A DNA stretch of 64,000 nucleotides from Bombus terrestris (GCF_910591885.1 NC_063269.1:7254001-7318000); one strand, 5' to 3'. Positions 32,946 through 48,009 are shown, numbered from the stretch's first letter. Notes: generated by a model from the letters alone, not told the origin. Numbers and translations are program-made.

Positions 32946-35900
32946 TAAGATTTAAAGTACTTGAAATTCTGTGCTTCCCATATCTTTCTTAAATGATATT
33001 TCACCTTATTAAATTAGCCATTTTCAATATATCGAAGTTTCGAAAAGATCGGAAATACCGATGAAATTGTAAAGCATCAACAAATCTGTTACGAACACTC
33101 AACGATCTTCTCTCGGACACAGTTTGCAAGAAATTCGTAAATAATTCTTGAAGTCTTTTTAGACTTTAATACTTGATACCTAGAATACCTTTGATAGCTG
33201 ATTGTTAGATAATATGGTTTACAGATTTAACTGTACGGTAACTGGCGATCGAACGAAAAGATCTTTATGCATGTTTCATTAAGAAAGTTTCGAAATTATT
33301 CTAATTTTCAAATGCCGAATCTGCATCGCAGTACGTCGACTAAAAGTTATCGCTTTTCAGCATATTTTTGCATAAAATCGTTCCAGCGTAATGTCGCTGC
33401 TTTATTATACGATAACTGGTTGGTTCAAAACGGGATTCGCCTGGCTGATGTGAAAATGCCAAGTGCTTTTCTCGTCTCGCGTCATCGCCCTTCCGTTTCC
33501 ACGTCTCCTTTTCCCTCTCGAAACGAAAAGTGTCTGGCAGTCGGAAACGCGATGGCAAAATCGCTGAGTAGTTCTCGGATAGTAATAAAATAATATGCCT
33601 GAATAATAAAATAATAACAAGTCGGTCAACAACGCGTTTATCTGATTCTTTTCTGTTGTTTCTGTTCCACTCGCGAAAAAGATATACAGATTGCGAGGCG
33701 ATCTCGTATTAAAAAACAAGAAGGAAGATATGTTTAGAATAAAACTTCTTCCACCCGTGGCCTAGTTTTCGGGAAAAACGAGTTTAAAAGTTTATCGAGC
33801 ATATATACTCGAACTTTGCCAATTCCGGGCTAAATAATCGGTAGAATATTATTCTACGTGTGAAAGTAAATAAAACACGTAGGCTAAGTGTTTTTCATAA
33901 TCCGCTTTGTTTCCGAGCAAAGTAAATTCGAAAATCTATCGTACGCGTGTACTAGACCGATCGTTAATTGTACAGAAACACCACATTTTTGAAAATGAAG
34001 CGTCGGACGGAAAAACTGTATTCCACATTTTTCATTTATTTTCGCACAAATACTAACCTTCTTGCGATCGTTTGCTCATGCATAATCGGTAACTAGCCAA
34101 ATTCGCGTACGTCAAAGATATTTCCAAAGTCGGTTTTCTTGGAAACAAATCTGGGACGAGAAAATTGCATTCTATATTTTCCTTCTATCTTATCGTACCG
34201 AATCACCTCGTGTTCGATCGTACGATTTTATTCCATCGGTATAATTACGCCCGCATATTTAATTATAATATTAAACATACTACTACAGATTAATTTCCAC
34301 CAAAACTAAACTCGTTCATCGTTCGCCACCGAAGCCCTGAGAATTCTCACCGATAAAAAGAAACGTACTTTTACAGTCAGCCCGTGACTGTATGTAGTCT
34401 GTCCGAAGTAGAAAAGAAACTACGTAGACAGACTCGGCGTTGCGAATCTCATCATAAAACCTGTCGCATGAATTTGTCCCTATCCGAAGCCATCTCTCAT
34501 CCGGCAGAAACCTAAAGCCTGTCGCGTATATCCCTGTCGAACGCTTATCTTCGCGCGTCGCGTTACACTTTCGAATCGCATCCCATCGATCCGCCGAAAT
34601 ATTCTCATCGACGCGACGTTTTTCCAGCCACGTAGAAACATCGGGTCTCGCGTGCACGTAACTCGCTCGTATCTATTCGAGGAGTCGTTAACGCCGGATT
34701 TCCAGTCTCGTATCTAAAGGATCCGATAATAAAGTCGTGGAACGCGTGCTTTAACGGCGTTTATCCCGTGCCGGATCGTTAGTTACGAGTGTTCGACGCT
34801 CGAATTCGCAATGGACGCGACTCCCAGCAGTGGAACGTGCCCGTACGCTCCACCGATACTGCCCTCTTCCGGAACGATGCAACCCTGTTCTCCACGGCGT
34901 CGAACAGAGCCGCTGCATCGTTACAGATTGCGATCGACTGCAACGAGAGCGACACTTTAATCCCGGCGATTTTATCTGGCTGGCTATTCATCCGCCTGGA
35001 TCCCCCCTGGGCTGGCCCGATTCCGCGAAGGATCTCTTGCCGGAATGAAACGGCATCGCTATCCTGAAATCAGTTTCTTCTTTTTTTCTCTTCGCTCTTT
35101 TTTTTATTCCCCTTGCTTTTCCTTTCTTTCTCGAAGTTATTACGCGTCCGCGATCTGATAACGGTACTTCATACGTTCGCGTCGTGTACTCGTAGCATCG
35201 TTCGATTTCAATGCAGCGATTTTTAGGTAGGAAAAGCGTCTGGCGCGTACGATGTTCGTGATTCGAAGATCTGACTTTGCGATTTGCCTCTGTGTACGTA
35301 TACACTGGTCGATGATCAATTTCGCGATATCTAATCGTTAGAGATTCGAGGAGCAGGATGCTGAACCGGGTAAATTTCGTCCTCGATCGTCTGATTTCTG
35401 AAGAGTTGAAATGCAATCGAATTTATAGAACTGTTATCGTCAATTCGCTTCTCAGTGATATGTTCATTGGAACATGGCAGAAGTTTCGTTTATAAGAAAC
35501 CGGTTGGGAGTGAAAGTATTTCGTGTAATCGATTAGCTCGGATAACAGAGGCTCGCTTGCTACCGCCACCAGTTGTTGTCGCGTGTTTCGATATCTGAGA
35601 CTGAACAATAATTTCGACGCGCACGGCGTTAAATTATATGTCAGCTCGGACAAAACGCGTGGACACGCGCCACTTCTGAATACGCGCTCGTATAATTGAA
35701 AGCACGGTTGAGCGTAGTTCGGACAATAGAGGGTCAGTTACGAGTTCGTACAGCTAACGACAAACAAAAGCTGGATCGCATAAAACGTGGTTCGGATAAA
35801 CCGACTCACGCTGTACTCTGATAAATTCTGCTTGATTTAAATAGGCTTTCATATTGCCAGATGGACACACGCTATTAGCTAATTTCGCTTCTGCGAACGT

Positions 35901-38720
35901 TTAATAATCCAATCGATAATCGACAAATTTCTATTTGGATCTGAGCGAAAGAAAATATACTTTGATTAAATTTGCTCGATTATTAAGAGTAGAAAATTAG
36001 AAACTTGGGTCGAGTAGGGACAATGTATGGAGATCCTGTAAACCACATTTTACGAAATAGAATAGATTTTTCCATTCGACCTTTATACTTAGACGCGAAT
36101 GGAGAGACAGGGATTCATTCATAGGAATTCGAAGAAATCGACTGTTGGAGTAAGAAAAATAGAAGAAGTTGAAGATGAAGTAATCCTTCCGGTTGATTTC
36201 CAATGTTCCGGGAGAAGAGAATAGAATATCGTGACAAAGGGATAAAATACGGAGAAGCTCGAAAGCCAAGGCAGATTTATCGTTTATCTGGATTTCAGTC
36301 AGCGCATAAAGTGAAATGAACGATGCAACAGCGAACTTCAAAGTGATGGCCCTCCGTTCCATTTGTTGCATTCTTCTGCCTGTCTTTGTGCCTCGCCTTA
36401 AATTTGACATCTCGTTTCCACGGTTCCGTTGTTTCTCCGAAACAACACGCAGAAATGTACATATTTTTGTTGAACTCTAGAGCGAATATCTGATACGTCG
36501 TAGTTTTCACAGATCATTTAGAATAATCAATCGGGTATTACCTCTGAATATATTTCAGAGATTATTTAGAATTTACAGAATGAGGAATATTTTTCAGGAT
36601 ATTGATACCGAAAAGCAACATAACGCGTAATGTAAAAGCTCTTCAAGTTCGCTGTACTTTACAAAGTGAGTACAAAGATAACTTTAACTGTAAAACGATG
36701 CTATCTTTTAGTAAATGACTCTTTTCCGTGGTCAATCAGTTCATTGAAGATCGGCAGATCAACTTCGATTTTCATGATTTTTACGACTCGACGTGGTCCC
36801 ATGGAGACTTACGAAATAATATTTTTACTAAGATAGAATGAATAAATTAAGGCTGGAATGATCGCAATTGGAAGGAAAATTTCGCAAAATTCCGCCCATT
36901 TTACCTCAAACTAGCATCTTCAAAAATAAATCAGAACGTAACAAAAAATGTAAAATACTGTTCGTAGAAGGGATATTTTGTAAAAAAGATCGAGTTACGT
37001 CGATACACGTAAACAACTAACAGCCGGCAAACGAAGAAGAAAACTTTATACGAATTTCCACCGATATTAATTTCTTCATGGCCTTCGAAAATGCAATCAG
37101 GGGAAATTACGAGGCTTGTTGAAAGCATGGTTTCCAGCTGAGAGCACCGAAGCACTTTGCAGGCCATGGATAACTCTTTCTACCAGCAGATCTTGTAGCA
37201 GACGGCAATACGATTTCAGACATCGCCGCGAGCTCGTAATTGAGAGAATAAGCAGACGCGGTCCTCTGATAATTGAAAATTTAATGTCGGCCCGAGTGGA
37301 AAACAAAATCGAGGCGCGACGAACTTTTGGAACGAGTTCAACGATCTTCTCTTATTGCTCCTATTCTCATCACGCTGGCCCGAGAAGATATTCCGTGCAA
37401 GAACACTCGAAACTTTTTCCACCCTCCACGTGCTCTAAAATGTCACCGGTTACCTTCCCGGTATACCTACATTCTCTTATTTTATTTCCACCAAAGACAA
37501 GGAAATTACGTCGCCAACGTCCAAAGAAATTTTCCTCCACTCTCGACGTTCTTTTTCCCCGATCGATAGATCGCTAATTTATGAAACAACGACGTGCAGG
37601 AAAAAATAGAGCGGATTAAAATAAAAGCAAGAAACATCGGCTATGGAATTCAAGAAGAAACTGAAAATCGAATGCAACGAATAATCTTCTGTTACACAAA
37701 ATCATTATCGAACCTAACTGAACCTACGGAATCGAACTCTGGGTACAGCAGAGCAGGAGCAACGTTTTAAGAAATAGAAACTTTGCAATCAATAATTCTC
37801 CGTACGGTAATTAATACTCCGTGATATATTAAGAACGAGGATCTAAAAGATCTCCAAGATCATTACATTACATTACATTAGAAGATTATTCAAATCTATT
37901 AATAAACAACTTATATTCTACATATATCCCGAGGAAATTCAATGTAAAGAAAGTCCCAATGGTCCGATCAACTGGGGCACTCGATGATCTACGAACGAAT
38001 ATATCCAACTATTTTTTCTATGTTATGATAAATAATAATATTAATGGTAAAGTAAATGCACGAATCAATGGTTATTTATACGCATAGTACTACAGGAATT
38101 ACAATACGACACAATTTTCGAGAGACAAATGTAACTCTAAGACATGGAACACCAGGAATATACCTATCTGTTATACCTAGCTATTATTCCAATTCGTTAT
38201 ACCAGTTTCTCGAACGTTCTCATGAACAAATTGTAAATTGTCTCGAGAAAGATAAAAAGACAAAAAAGGAATGAAGCAATAAGAAGCGTTTGCTATGTGT
38301 TCTGTTCGTCTCGGATAATAAGCAGTTTCACCTTTGCCGAAGACCTTTGGACATTTTCCAAACGATCATATCGTTCTTTTGTCGCGAGTAGAATGTGAAT
38401 TTTTATGCATTCATGGGAAATCTAAAATTGAAGAATGCATGCGATATATAAAAGTATCTACATAAAATATTCAAAGTAGAGCTGTAATGTAAAATAATAT
38501 TTAGTAAGCAAGTCTCTGCTTAGGTTCTACTTCTTTACTTCTATTCGTAAGAATATGAATTTGTATAAATATCCGTAGTAGTGGTTGCAAGATGTAACAG
38601 CTTGTAGAAAAATATAAGAAACTTCTACAATCGAAAAAGCTCACGCGTAAGTTTATACTCTAAAAATTCAACTTAGCTTGGTTTCTAATTATCACTCGAA
38701 ATAAAATTTGAAAATTGTAG
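32946..38720. other. noncoding DNA with CpG-rich patches
   Basis: More CpG-rich sequence occurs near 34320-35420 and 37090-37580. Both carry overlapping frames on opposite strands (for example 34316-34657 and 34988-35416 minus, 37116-37577 plus) without recognisable domains. CATTA repeats about four times near 37861-37882. The rest is AT-rich. No RNA gene or bounded mobile element was seen. Confidence 0.5.
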
Positions 38721-38930
38721 TACTAGGTTGTCCGAAAAGTTTCTTTCCTTTTCCAGACACGTGTTTTGCAACGATACATCTTTATACAAACATGAAACCT
38801 AATCTGTCGAACGTTGTGATCTTTATTTCTATAGAATAAAAATGGATCCGATAAAATAATATAAAACGAAAAATATTGTGCATCCATTATTTCCTTATAA
38901 AACGAAAGAAACTTTTCGGACGACCTAATA
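38721..38930. mobile_element. mariner-type MITE, asymmetric form, copy 3
   Basis: TA at 38721-38722 and 38929-38930 flanks inverted ends that pair over about 25 bp (AGGTTGTCCGAAAAGTTTCT). Inside, the left part (CACGTGTTTTGCAACG, ACAAACATGAAACC) matches the copies at 50655 and 61444. The right part (GGATCCGATAAAATAATATAAAAC) is shared by all five copies. Noncoding. Confidence 0.88.
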
Positions 38931-41900
38931 CATTACGTAAGAAATAGAGATACTTTCCATAATTCTCACTTAATTGGATTTGTTAATTGAACATAAATGT
39001 CAAACATAAATATTTCCCTCTTAATCACAATTATGATCTTTAAATATAACTCACCTGCAAATGTTGGAAATTACAGAAACTTGTCGCTTCATTATCATTA
39101 GTCTAGAAACCAGCAATAAATATCGAGTTTGTTGGGAACTTTCTACCAGCAATGTATCTTCTACGACATTTATTGTACTATCGTGTTATATATTTTCGAA
39201 ATCTGACCGTCTCTTGTGCCTGGCAACACACAACTGAGAACTAACAAGTCGATTCCAAGTGCTTACGAACTTTGTTTGTTTACAATACTTTGAGAATCTC
39301 TATGCGCCACGGAAACCTGTTCCGCTCTCGAAATTACAGTATAAATTTCAACTTCAATTTACTAAGGAACTAACCGCAACGCCATTATATATTTTTCTTC
39401 TGTGCACGTTATTACTGCGTTACACAAGCAATAAACAATATATATATATATTGCTTCTTAGCAATGATAACGGTGTAACTACAAAAATGAAAAATCGCTG
39501 AATAAACATTTAAAAGATGTTAAGTCTAACGTGTAAACGTAACTTATAACTATACTGAGGATTTTTATTTGTAGAAAATTAAACAATGGAAAATTGCATA
39601 GGATACACATAATACGTAAAGGTACACGAAATATTCAAAATATAATACTCGTTATTTTACTCAGTGGACGATCCAATGATTTCCACATTGATCCCATTTC
39701 ATTAGTCGTGTGTCGATAAAGATACAAATTTGCATAAACATCGGTCTACTACTAAAGTCACAACTTATTTATGCAAAATAACTTCATTCGTCGACGTGTA
39801 AGTAACAGGGGTAGAAATGCGTGACTTTATTATACGATAAAAGAGATGTTCCGGTACCGTTTATTTGTGAAAAATTGATATCTTTTATTTGTAAATTAAA
39901 TTGCTAAAAATTGATTCGATATATACACAAAATTTTTTGCTACGTCTGATTTGTCTGCACTTGGTTGAAAGTATTTTTTTAATAAATAAAATTGCAAGCG
40001 TACTCGATGAATGTTCGATATAACGAGCTCTATAAAAGATCAGTCCTCCTTTCGATTTGGCACAGAGTAATTGACTACCAACCATTAATCGATTAACAAT
40101 TGTTTGTCTCTTGGAACTGTAAGTTGAACCTAATTGTTCACTGGACTGAACGAAGCCAGAACGCTTCAGATATTGACTAACTCTGATTGGAAATCTAATT
40201 GCTTTCGCAGAGTTTGATGTTTCATTGACGACTAACAACTAACAATTACCACGTAGATCGAGTAATTTCCATCTGTTGTTCAAGCGACGCGACTTTATTT
40301 GCCATTCTCCTGTTAAACATTTATATAGCAAACCATCTTTAAGCGCCACCAGTTTGTGTTTAGCCTTTGAATTCAAGTATGAAACTCTGTCCAGCAATGT
40401 CTGTTTCAAGTATAATCTACGACAAGTACATGATCAGATTGCGAACAGAAAATTGAGAATAAAGCGAAGTTATTAATAGGAAATAACATTTATCTTACGG
40501 AGCGTGTAGCAGAATTTAAATATCGATTTTTATGAAAATTCATATTTCTGAGAATATAATTAAAAAAGTGGAAAGTCGGGTAGAGAATTACTTTATCCAA
40601 CAAGTATCACAGAAAGCATAGTACTTTTGTTTTTTCATATTACGTATATTCCGTGTAATTTTGAACTTTGAAATTTCCTTCCATAAATGCGTAAAAGTTC
40701 ACAGTCTAATTATCAGAAACGAAACGAGCTTTTCCAGACGACCGAAAGCCGGCAAATATGAAGAAAGATTATTGATATAACTTCGTATATATGAAATATA
40801 ATTAAACTGCTGCTTAAATTCAAATACATGCAGAATATTCTACGATACTGGCATTTTCCAACGGATCGGTCGTTAAAAATTTTCATACTTTACACGGACT
40901 ACTTTGAATTGCAGCCAGAGCACCAACTGCAATAAATGGTGTTCATTGAGGAATCATGCATAAAATAATCCATTTCATTCGCATGATACGCTTCTTCATC
41001 TGGAACATTTATGTCTGCAAAAAATTCCACCCCTATCTCGAATGACAGGTTCATTTTTAATAGCCGCGTAGAGCGCGGCAAATTTTTGCAAGCGCTACTC
41101 TAAAACAGAGAGGGATTTTCTGGTAACATTTTTCGTCCGGGAATAGTTTCGTAATCGCCTTAGAGATACTCTAACGACTACTGTAAACTTCGTACTTCGC
41201 CAACCAAACTACATCGCACGACGCTATCGACTGGCTCGTCGTTTAACAAAGACTGTGTATTTTGATTTATTTTACATCGCAACTGTCTACTAGAATCTCC
41301 TCGAAACAATCTTTTCGCCATGAGTCGTGACACAGTGTCATAGATAAAAGATTCCTAACCGAAACAGATGCACTGTTGGCTGTCTAAAACTTGCAAATGA
41401 TATAATAGCGCGAATAATGCAGTTCGTATGTCAACGTTTTCTTTTGACGATATTTTTCTTACTCAGATAAAAATGAAAAACGATCGCCATTTACAACATC
41501 GTACAAAGGATTGACAGTATGACAAAAGTTTTCTATGCGGGCAAACGTGTCACAGACACAACAAGATATTTTGCAATAAAAACCACGACTCGGCTAACAA
41601 TACAATTTTTGTGTACTCGATTGATCGTTTAGCGAAGAGAACGAGGAATTACAATAGTTTACGCTGCTGTCATACGCGCAGATATTGCATGTAGTAGAAT
41701 AGTGGAGGTTCAAACACCTCTCCCTGTATATCAAAATTAATATGCAAATTAGCTGTAACGATTAATCAATTATGTGCGGTGATTTAGTAGCGGAGTAATT
41801 TAATGGACATTATGCGCTGTTGGTATTAATTGATATTAAACGTAGATGATAAGAAGCGCGAAAAATGCCTCGAAATTTCAACGATCGTCAACGAATTTTC

Positions 41901-44900
41901 GCGAAGCTGAATCCAGGCACCGCTGAAAAAAAAAGAACGTTTTGATCTGCGATTTCGTGGAATAAGTCGGTTGAGCAGCAGAGCCCGTTGCGGATCTCAT
42001 CCAAAAATGCGCAAAGCCACGCCGGCAGCGGAAGTTTTCCAAGAAGATTTTTCACAGAGAATCGCATTTTCCAGGCGGGCTGGCTCCCCGACGAGCGGAT
42101 TCGTGTTTCCCTGGATTTTATCACGAAGAAATTCGCCTTCGAGATAGCACACGCAAACGCCTGCCATACGCAGCGTTACGAGACATTTTCAAACGCCGTG
42201 CTCCTCTTTCTCCTGTCGCTGCAGGGGAAAAGTGGCCCCGAGATCGTTCCCGTTGGTCTCCAGGAATAAGCTCGACAGGCGCATATGGAAATTTCCGATC
42301 GTCCCTACGATCGGTTTTTCTTGTTACGAACGGATCGTGAGTGCATGTACATTGAATTGTTCGCAAATCTCGTGCTCTTTCATTATCGACCTCTGTGAGA
42401 TAATGAAATCTACGGGCAAATACTCTGTTCTTGTTAACTTTGCTTAACTGAAACCTTTCTAAGGATTCTCGTGTAACAACAATGACAGTAAACGATTTTT
42501 ATGAATTATTTTTTTTCTTTTTTTGGATTAGTTGGCGATTGTATGGGACGAGATCTTTTTAGAACGCAAATGTAGATAATCTTCAAGTACGGACGTAATT
42601 TTTTTTATTTCAATGCGTCTTGTTTGTCGTATGTTGTTCGTGTGTTTCGAGTGTTCGTGTAGAGCGTAGCATCTGCCAGAGTGAGCAAGTGGCAAAAGTT
42701 GAGTAATTTTCGCGAAGTTAGATAGTTTAATAGCTTCTCGAAGCTGTTTTGGAAGAAAAACATGGAAAATTAGGAACGTAGCGTTTAGAAGGCATAATTT
42801 ACACTCTTCGGTGAATTTCGGTAAATTTTGGAGATTACAAAGCAGCCGATCCTGTTTGCTATGAAATCGTAAAATTATAGGTAAAAACCTAAAACCTATA
42901 ACTCGCGACGCGTCAATAACGCCCCTGCAAGCAATTTCATATAAATTGATGATGTTCGTAAATAAATGCGATTAGGTTCGCGTAAAAATGGCACGGAATT
43001 AATTTATACAGCTAACGTATTTAACAGAATTTTCCATCTTAATAGAAAATTGATTATCGATGTAATTTTACTTTACGACGTACGCAACTGCATGCAGAAA
43101 GGCACTAACGTGCTCTTTCGAACGTTGTACATCGTAAAATCACATTTTCGTATAAATGCGACCGTAATGGCATGATCGAATGCACTTTCGAATATGTGCG
43201 AAGAAAGGCATTCTGCGACGGTCGCGTCAGACATTGCGCAACACAAAGCGAAAGAAGGAAAGTAAGGCGAGAGGAACGATTGGTTGGAACAAACGACAAG
43301 GAAAAGGTACGAAGAAGAAGAATTTAGTAAAAAACTGGGATAAAAGTAAAAAAGAAGTTGACGTAGGAAAAGTGGCAGATAAAAAGCTAAAGAAGTACAG
43401 AATCGAAGAGAGAACTGTTCCAGGGAAAAGGAAGTCTTTCGAAAGAATTCGACTGCTAGAATCCTAAAAAAAAAAAAAAGAAGTAAGATAAGGGAAAAGA
43501 GCAAGTTTTAGTCAACTTCGGAAAGCAAGAGAAATGTTGTGAAAGGGAGCAATGGAAAACAGAGAAGACACGCTGTGGGAATAACAAAATGATACATTTA
43601 TCGTTGATCCTTTATTTTGTGATGTTAACGACTGTGATATTCAAGCGTAACAAACGAGAGTTTTTCTTGCGACGGAAATTTTCCTTCTACTGTTTTCTTC
43701 TTTTCGCTTTGCAAAGGAGCCACATTTCATCGATGTATATTTTAGCATCGGGTCGTCCGGAAATAAGTTGCGGTTTTTACACCATGGTATTCCGGTTTGT
43801 GCGTTTCTCTTCAAAATAAATTTATTCAATCGAAACAAGATCCATTAGACTTAATGCACTTTTCCCAATTTCACGAACCGATGAACGAGAATTCTCCTCG
43901 ACAATTTCTTTTAACGCGCCGAAACTTTTCCACGATCTTTTCGTTACCTTACTTTCGTTGTCATGTTGGAACATTTCGAACCAAAACTATATTGTTCCTT
44001 CGCCCAAATTACACGCCAAATGGAAAATTAATATTTCCTGCGCTTCAACTCGTATAAAAAATGTTACGCAAATTTGCACATTGTCTATGGTTACGTTGAC
44101 AAACGGAGCCGACAAGAAATGAATGACAAAAGCAAAAGCGTGACCGATAAATGATACAGAGACATCTCTGCTGTGAAATGGCACATCACATGAGTCGATA
44201 ATATCCGGCGTACGAAGGTAAATTTTTGAAAATCGCAATTAATTTCCGGACGATTCAGATAAGAGGAGAGAAAACGGAAGATCTGATGGCAATAAATGTT
44301 GGAAAACGAAGGAAGACCGATGTAGATATAAGGAGGAAGGGGAGAAGACGCGAAGTAGAAGACGTAACGCGAGACAAATGAGAAACAAAGAGATGTAACG
44401 AAGAAAGTTGAAAGGAAAGGGATAATCCGGTGGGAGTAGACACGAGGAAAGGAAATATGGCGAATGGAAGGAGGCACGCGAGAAGGAAAGAGAAATTACA
44501 CGGGACGTACTAGATGGAAGGTATCCGAAGGGACGATGAATAATCGCGTCAGATTATCTGAATTATGCGACGCGGCGCGGCCAAGCGGAGTTAAATTATT
44601 GGCCGAGCTTTCGTACATGTCGTCCGGCCAAGATTTTTCCTGTCAAATTTCCTCGTTAATAATTTCGAAAAAGCGAGCAACGCGCCGCTGCCGACCGTTT
44701 TAATCACTGCGAAATTCACAATGTGAACGCCGCCCCTTTGAATAATGCGGAACTGTAACTGTTCGCTCGACAAATTTCGTGTGCAATTTTACATATTCCA
44801 CCGGCACAGGCTATTTAACGTACGCGTATCGTTTGTGCAATTTGACCGGAAATACATTTCGATGAACGAACGCTTATGCTCCAATTGCTTTTTAATAACA

Positions 44901-45999
44901 GCTAATACACGTGAAAATGTCGGAAGGAAAATTATTCGAATCCGGATACACATCTTTTTTCTAAGTTCCGAGTATCAGTTCCCTTAATTTCTGGCAAATT
45001 TTGCTTATCGTTTTTAAAAAACATTGACTTTTATCTTGGAAATTTTAACAGTCCTAACGTTCGATTAGAATTATTTGTATGTTACCTTTTATAAAAAAAG
45101 GAATCAATATTAAAATGTAATGCAGAAACGATGGATTGTGACAGTACAGGATAATACGATACACGTCAATTCCTTGCTACTTATTACTCCTGAAATATCT
45201 TAAAAAGTAAGATCTTGCTTTTATCTTTAATATTATTGGATGAAATTTTGAACGTATCATTGCTTGAATTTCAATTTCATAAATGAATGCTACTGTTTCG
45301 ATGGATCGTTTTCATAAAAATTAATATTCTTCGAATAAGAGATTTGAATTCTTCATTTATTCTTCTGTTGTTCAACCTTGAAGAATCTCTTCGATTTTTA
45401 TATTTTATCTTTTCGTCTTTATATCATGTATAGTATATTTTATAGGTAGTATGACGAAATAACTTATTTGCAACGATTATCAATTATATAGAAATGAAAA
45501 TTCAGATGAAAATAAAAAAGACTATTTACTCTGGCCAATAAAATTCCGATGAATTAATAAAAAGTTGGAAAAACTTCTAATAAAGATCTAATAAAAAATG
45601 ATCTTTGCTCGAGGAACGGCGAAACATTTGCAGAGCCGATCAACGACACATCTCTTTCAATTTCCGCGAACGATCTAAACGATGGACAAGGCGGAAATGA
45701 GAGAAAGGATAGAACGTTGTTATTACTCCGTTTCACGGTCATTCATTGCGAATGCATAGAATTTTTCTTTACGATGCACGCGAGACCCGAGCCACGGCAA
45801 TAAATTTCGTTCACGACTCGCACCTTCCAACTACCCCCGCCAGTTTCTGTTAATTTATTCAGGCAAGTTACCATCCAGCCAACGAACAATCGTCGATAAA
45901 AATTCGACAGCTCTGCTAACGTTACGACATTCGTTGTCCAAAATTCATGGATTGAACTCTCTTAAAAAGAAAAATACAAAACACAACGCTGCCTTCGTT
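38931..45999. other. noncoding DNA, no gene seen
   Basis: Long AT-rich stretch. More CpG-rich parts lie near 41100-41350 and 41870-42310. A purine-rich stretch at 43240-43500 and 44230-44480 gives long Lys/Arg/Glu-rich frames on one strand and Phe/Ser/Leu-rich frames on the other, which is compositional. The 48 bp near 40628 is a dispersed repeat shared with 21693. No gene, RNA or bounded element was recognised. Confidence 0.5.
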
Positions 46000-47120
46000 T
46001 ACATAAACCTGCCTGGTGCGTCGTTTATTCTTCTTTCCTTGCGGCGCGTCCTTATGTTTTACGCACTGATTACTTGTAGCTCAATGGTAATTCCCCGGCG
46101 AGCAGGAAATATACAAATAAATAATTCCATCGTTGAACAGCAACACGCTACCAAACGATCGACTAAAACTTTCTTCCCCGACGAAGTAACGAGAAACTCG
46201 TCGAACTCGGATCCGATCCATCAACCTGCAAGTAAACTCAGGCCACGCTTGTTCCTCGCTTAATTCTTTCCAATCTCGCCAGGAAATAACATTCAATCCC
46301 ACAGTTGGTTTCTCGCAGCGCCGTGTAGCGAGTCCTTCTTCGACCAACAACCGCTAGAAACATCGCTCCTATTGCGCTCGCTCGGCAGACCAAAGCTTCG
46401 TGCGAATACACGGCAGAAGAAGAAAAAGGCGAGAAGAAAACGACGAGAAGGAAAAAGACAACGGCGTGCACGACGCGACGCGACGCCGACCAGAAAGATC
46501 GTCAGCCGAGCGATCACGTAACGAAAGGTTTAGGGGAAGTTTCGCGCCACCCTAACAACTCCACTCGAACACGCTCGATATCCAAACTCTTGGCTCGTGT
46601 TCGCTCCAGTAACCGAGCCAGTTACGCTGCAAGGACGTGCAACGTTGTTAGAGACGTTAATTAAGGAGCTTCAAGTATCGGCCCTTCTACCTTGTGTGCA
46701 GAGAAGGAGTGCCGTGTGTTCCTGCAGAGATGAGATTGTCGGATCGGTTTCGTGAGATCACGCTGGCAACGAGACACGCATCGCCACGCTCCGTGTACAC
46801 ACGTGTAGTTTAAGCAAGCCGGCTAGCGTTATTGCAAATGTTCAACGTAACAAAAACATCTCTCTCTCTTTCTCTCTCTCTTTCTCTCGCTCTCGCTGGC
46901 AATTGTTTCGATGAAAGCTCGTAGCCGAGGATACGGTGTAGAGTAAAATTCTGAAAACTCTTGCACGCGGGTAATCTTGAAACGGTGTACGGAGACCTAA
47001 TCCAATGAAACGCGGAGAGCGCAAGTGGCGAGAAGAGGATTCGCCGAGAACAAAGTTTAAAGCGAACCTTCGGCCGGTAGCAGATAGGTCGAAAGAACCA
47101 GGCCGCGAGTTGAACGATTG
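46000..47120. promoter_or_regulatory. large CpG-dense patch, promoter or first-exon candidate
   Basis: The richest and longest CpG-dense region in the window (for example GCGACGCGACGCCGACC near 46474), with a TC run at 46859-46890. Open frames on both strands overlap and none is recognisable. In CpG-rich insect genomes such blocks often mark transcription starts with 5' untranslated exons. No TATA box or unambiguous splice site was found, and the direction of any transcript is unknown. Confidence 0.3.
46859..46890. repeat. TC microsatellite
   Basis: TC units with TTT interruptions inside the CpG-dense patch. Confidence 0.9.
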
Positions 47121-48009
47121 TTTTTGCTTGTACACGGGTTAACTGTTTGCGAGGCGAATTGGATTCGGTGTTTCATTCTTGCCGCACCGAGTTTCCAAGT
47201 TTCGATGCTGGCGTATCGTAGTATTTCGTTTCATGTTCTCCGGTTCTCGATGTTTAAAAGCGTATTTAGCTATGCTTTCGACGTTTTGTTTGGTTTGAGA
47301 AAAGATCTGATGCGTATGTTTATCGTCTGCCGAAACGCAGCTCGGTGCACGATGGTAAAATTGAACTCTTTCGCTGAAATGAGTCGAGATGATGTGTGTG
47401 TTAAATCGAATATGTGGGAATGCGTGGAGCGATCGTGATTTTTCTACGTGCAAAAGTAAAGAGAAACCTGGCCGGCAACGCGGAACATGCTACGAAGAAG
47501 ATGTGAAGGAAGTTGATCGAGAATTTACGAAGATCAAGGGTACAAAAAATGATAACGACGCTTCGTGAAGATTATTCCAACGACTCAGCTTACTATCGCT
47601 TGCCATGCTTCAATATCACTCGTTCTAATATGATCGTAATCATTTTTTAAATTCTCGTCAATGAAGATGCTACATTTTGTCTACAGATGCACTTTTTTCT
47701 TATTCTTCCTTGATATCTGCTCTATCGAAGAATGATAATGATCGCATAAGCAGTTACGTGCTATACATTTGCTGGTGAAAACATTTGTCTCGCGTCGATC
47801 ACCGATGCGAGACGAGTCGTAAACAGAAAGCAGTAAACGGACCGCGTTAAACAAGGATTCCGATAAATTTGATTAACAAGATAGCGTGTTGCTGTACTCG
47901 AAGTTGCCGTGCTCTTTATCTTCTTTCTGAAACGGGAGTGCCATGTTATTCCCATTCTATAAATCGCTATTGATTTATCGCCGTGACGACAGAGAAGTTT
48001 TTATGGTAT
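47121..48009. other. noncoding DNA, no gene seen
   Basis: Frames at 47118-47438 (plus) and 47139-47453 (minus) overlap completely on opposite strands and are unrecognised. Nothing else was noted. Confidence 0.45.

Noticed and set aside
37116..37577. 153-codon plus-strand frame
   Set aside because: Does not open with ATG, overlaps minus frames, and has no recognisable domain.
43073..43504. 143-codon hydrophobic minus frame resembling a membrane protein
   Set aside because: It is the complement of a purine-rich (A/G) stretch; Phe, Leu and Ser richness follows from composition.
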